Shown: one piece after another, positions 60,271 through 64,000 of the stretch
How positions within the stretch are numbered: position 1 is the first letter of the stretch
Layout of the letters: each line of letters opens with the position of its first letter
Assembly: GCA_026413225.1 (NCBI GenBank)
Contig: CM048552.1
Span: 163,754,053-163,818,052, forward strand
Direction of reading: 5' to 3'
DNA length: 64,000 bases
DNA from: Otis tarda
Taxonomy: Eukaryota; Chordata; Aves; Otidiformes; Otididae
Position numbers and translations under genes: made by a program
Notes under the pieces: model-generated
Told to the model about the DNA's origin: nothing
Seen by the model: the letters and a program-made list of their open reading frames with translations, nothing else
The model's database searches: none

Positions 60271-60799
60271 CAAAGGAAGAGATAATAACAGTAATTATAT
60301 ATGTAATAATAATGATAAAAAATGATTATAATAGTAGTAATAGTAATTATAATAATAGAAGAATATACAAAGGAAATTATGCAGAATTTCTCACCACCCG
60401 ATAGCCAAAAAACTGATACAACCCATCTTGAGCATGTCCATGGAGTGGAACTGAGAGGAATCTCAAAACAATCCAGAACAGCCATCTTGGAACAACAATT
60501 TCCTGAAAGAGAGAGCTGCCTACTACCCAGTCCTCTCTTATATACTGAGCATGACATCCATGGTATAGAATACTTCCTTTGGCCAGTTTGGGTCAACTGT
60601 ACTTGCTATACTCCTCCCAGCTTGTTCCGTCTGCATATTGGCAAAGCCTGGGAAGATGGAAAAAGTCCTTGATCTCTTAGCAACAACTAATAACATCAGT
60701 GTATTATCAACGTTCTTCACATACCAAATCCCATACTAAATCCAAACCATAGCAGCTACTGGAAAGAAAATTAGCTCTATCCCAGTCAAAACCAGGATA
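60271..60799 (-). repeat. ERV-L-type LTR, antisense
   Basis: On the minus strand it begins TATCCTGGTTTTGACTGGG and GATAGAGCTAATTTTC. It has GACCCAAACTGGCC, TATTCTATACCATGG, TCATGCTCAGTATATAAGAG (TATA) and GGTGGTGAGAAATTC, and ends in a TAA/AAT-rich stretch (60280-60365). It replaces the end of the CR1 at 59050. No CR1 sequence resumes after 60799. Confidence 0.75.
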
Positions 60800-63700
60800 G
60801 CCTCCTGAGCTATCTGTATTGTCTAGCCATCTCTCACAGCACGGTCACATCTATCAGTTTCTTGCTGTGTTACTTCTAATGTCCAGCCATTCTGAATGTT
60901 ACATTTAGCAGTTTCTCGTGGTCTGTTCTGTTAGCTAAAATTTACATCAGACTCTAGTTATCTAGCTTGCATATCATAACAAACAGCGTAGCTTCATAAT
61001 AGTTTCATATTATATGATTGGCTTTTATGTAGTAGAACTCCCTCCCAACAACAAAATACAACAACAACAACAAAAAAAAAGCCTAGAAAAAAGCAACTAC
61101 TTTGAAGTTTCACATTTATGCCATTAACCTTAAATATACAACATATGTTACATTGGAGAATAGGTGAAAATCACTGTTCAGAACAGTGAGTACTTCACCT
61201 CCACTTCTACCTCCTATATTCAGTCCTAAAGCATCACAGTCATTGAGTAAGAGTCCTTTGAGAACTTATATATTTTGTTTACTTTCTGAAAAGTTGTCTT
61301 TCTTATTAATGACAACAGAGCAGAAAAAATCATCCACTTTCACTCTAGCCCCTGTAGCTAGTGAAAAGAGGAATATTTAGCACAAAGAAGGAGAAGGGAG
61401 AGTTCTGACTTCATTCACCAAACTTGCTTGTTTGGGAGCTAAGTCCAACATAGCAAAGGCTTCACTGTTTATTTGAAAAAAAAAAAGAAAAATGAGCTCA
61501 GTAGAGGATAAAAATAAAAGGTTAAAGATAAAATAGGAAAATACAAGAAATGTGAGATAACAAAGAGAAAATAGAGAACACTGAGGAAAAGCGAGAGGTA
61601 ATAGAGATACGAATGGAAGAGAGAGAAGAAAAAAAATTCAGAAAATAATAGGCAGAGAATAATAAGATTAATACATAGGGAATAAGAACATTATGAAAGA
61701 GTAGAGTATCTATTTATTAATGTCAGTATATGAATTGTTCCAGTGACAAACTGAATTTTCAGAAAAGTGCCCTGGTTAGAAGTCCGCCTTGAGACCTAAG
61801 TTAATAATTATTAACTTACTTAATTTCAGGTAAGTATGCACAAAATTACAAAACTTTCATATTTATTTCTGTTCTGAAACTAGTGCAAAAAAAATATTCA
61901 AATCCTGACATTTAACATTGCATAAAAGTTGTTTACTAAACATCTCTACTGAGTATCATCCTTCTTTCTCAAAGTAACATTTTTTCCTATGATTTTGCAG
62001 AAGGACTGAACCTAGAAAGTGGCACAAAGTATCAATTAGAGTTATCTTTTTCATGTAGTTGCAGCTGGATTTCTTTGTGGATGGCTGTTCTGGAAATGCT
62101 AACATCCAATAAAATTATGTAGACTAGTCCATTTGGCACAATTCTCCTATCTTGAACTGCTCTGAAAAAGTGTATATAGGATGAAAAATACTTATACTAA
62201 ACATCTAGGGCATAATTAATAATATCCAACTTCAAGGATTTGAAAGTGATATCTTTAATTTAAGGTAGAAATGTTGGTTTTCTTTCTTCTTATGGGAAAC
62301 TATTCCTGAAGCCATGTAATATTATGTTGAGACAGTCTGTCCAAGTAACATAAATCAGATACTTAACTTCTGATGGCTATCAGTTAGGTTATGTGAAATT
62401 CTGTTACAAATTTTCACTGTGTCTTTGCCTAATCTTTGCTCAGTGTGGAATTCAAACATTTTGTTTTCTTTTCAAAATACCTCAACACACTCTTGTTTTG
62501 AAAAGTTATTTGCCTCTTTCACCGAAATAAGAGAATGATGTGTTAGAGAAGTATTTGAGTAATGGCAAGTGCTTTTAAAGTGAAATTAGCATGAGGCCAA
62601 GGCTTGCACCCTCACCTGAATCACAAAAGCCCGTGTCCCTGTAAACTTCCAATATTAAAAAAAAAATACAGATGAATCAAGATCTGCAAAAATGTTTATT
62701 ATTCCTCCTCCTTGACTATGACTTGCCCTACTCATCACATGCATTTATTATTATTATTCAATTTAACACATGTAAGTGAAAATAAGTCTGTTGAAAATAC
62801 CAAATGCTTCTTATTCTAAAAGCACAGAGGATATAAATTCCATTTGGTGCAAAGTTGCTGAAATTCTCTTGTGATAGTACTGTTCACAGACCTAAGGATG
62901 ATTATCCAAGTTCCTCAGTGCTTCTGCCAAATATGCACCAGCAGTTCACAGGTGTTTACCAAAAGAGCAGATTAAAATGAAACTGTGTGTGGTTTCACTA
63001 TGGCTTTCACTAAAAGATTCTTGCCAAGTGCACCTGTACATCTGTTAAGAGTGGTGACGCACGCTGCATAATTTTTTGTCACATCTCATGCTTCCTGTGG
63101 TTATGTCTAGACAGAGAAAAAACTACATTTGTTATTTTAAAGTTTGCCCTTTTGTAAATAGAATCCTAAATGCATTTGGCTGGTCAGTCACTTCGGTGGA
63201 GGCAGTTTTACAGTTTGACAGCTAAAGGCAAATTGTCAGCAACAAATACTTTCAGGGAAATCTATTGAAAATGCTACTTTCTCTTGCCAGACCACTGAGC
63301 AGAACTCCACAGGAGCTGTGAAAGGAGCTTGTTTTCTGCTATCAGCTAAAATTCTTGAACAACAGAGGCTAGAGCAATATGAAAACAATAGGATTTTGCT
63401 ACAGCCTGATCAGTCCATATGAGTTCTGCCCAGTATGGTCTGCAGAAGACAGGGTAGGTTATATGCCTGTCTAACAGACCCTATTGTAATGCTTAAACTA
63501 TGAGTAGTGTGACCTGCCACACCTTGGTGACAACAGACAAATTAATGAGAAGCTGACACAGTATTTAAACTATCTAAAGGTGTTAAAGAGTACCTTTGCT
63601 GGGAAAACCATTAATGATTGCTAGCAAAGTTGATCTATATAGAGAAAGGAAACAACGTAGATGTAGTATGAAGTATTTATTCACTTGTCTGAGTATGATG

Positions 63701-64000
63701 GATTCCAAATTAAACTATCTAGAAAAAGCAGAAGCAGAATACATACCCATAGAGGAGTTTATTTTTGTTTGTTTGTTTTTACAGAGGTAGATATGTTTGC
63801 ACATCTAGGTATGCTTATCTGTAAAAAAGCAGTGAAAGGCTGTTCTCAGATTTTATGGTTCACTGACATATTTGGAGAAGGAGGTAGATTTGCATCAGCT
63901 TAGTAGCCAAAGTAGAGATCTGTTGCACTCAGAAAGTAGAACAGACTGCAAACTAAGCAAAGGATAAGTAGTGTTTACCTGCCCTGAACACAGAAATAAG
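60800..64000. other. No recognisable gene; a purine-rich stretch
   Basis: AT-rich to the window end. About 61465-61690 is strongly purine-biased on the plus strand (roughly four in five bases). No exon, RNA gene or repeat family recognised. Confidence 0.5.

Noticed and set aside
1..64000. CRISPR arrays, operons, bacterial promoters or terminators
   Set aside because: The window is vertebrate chromosomal DNA. No regular short-repeat/spacer array or prokaryotic gene layout is present.

Overview
The window reads as intergenic, AT-rich chromosomal DNA from a bird. The evidence is the repeat content: many CR1 LINE copies on both strands ending in the avian-type (ATTCTATG)n tail, LTRs resembling known avian class III (ERV-L-like) families, and a class II (betaretrovirus-like) provirus with a tRNA-Lys primer site. 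I find no host gene, no convincing spliced exon and no structural RNA gene. Nearly every open frame over 60 codons is either part of a retroelement or a chance frame.

Layout. 1-1200 is a CR1 3' half. 1269-6851 is a complete LTR-to-LTR provirus: two 448-bp LTRs differing at 4 sites, a 6-bp target duplication ATATAT, a perfect 18-nt Lys primer site and a polypurine tract. Its interior is a broken mosaic: a leader with a roughly 53-bp repeat, a frameshifted gag ending in an A-rich tract, a piece of an ERV-L-type LTR, then env fragments repeated and out of order, separated by LTR-like pieces of other elements. 9883-11958 is a cluster of LTR and CR1 fragments, including two LTRs placed head to head. 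14455-15734 is the best preserved CR1, with one internal stop. 19390-22398 is a decayed ERV-L-like pol (protease LIDTGA, RT with YIHD in place of YxDD, RNase H). 31953-32565 is an LTR, followed by two CR1 pieces in opposite orientation. 37884-38339 is a solo LTR of the same family as the provirus, on the minus strand. 41410-43110 is a long antisense CR1. 55078-56300 is a long antisense LTR. 59050-60799 is a CR1 that gives way to an LTR.

How the parts relate. The provirus and the solo LTR show one ERV family active here more than once. The most notable point is that the provirus LTRs are nearly identical while the interior is ruined and mosaic. This suggests the element was already a defective recombinant when it inserted and was copied in trans, as ETn/MusD-type elements are in mouse. 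The LTR also carries tandem kappaB-like sites, perfect GGGACTTTCC in the solo copy. Outside the repeats, two adjacent perfect inverted repeats at 43605-43670 and a GC-rich block at 24060-24490 are not explained by any element I recognise.

Coordinates of repeat ends are by eye. Family names are by recognition of motifs, without a database search.
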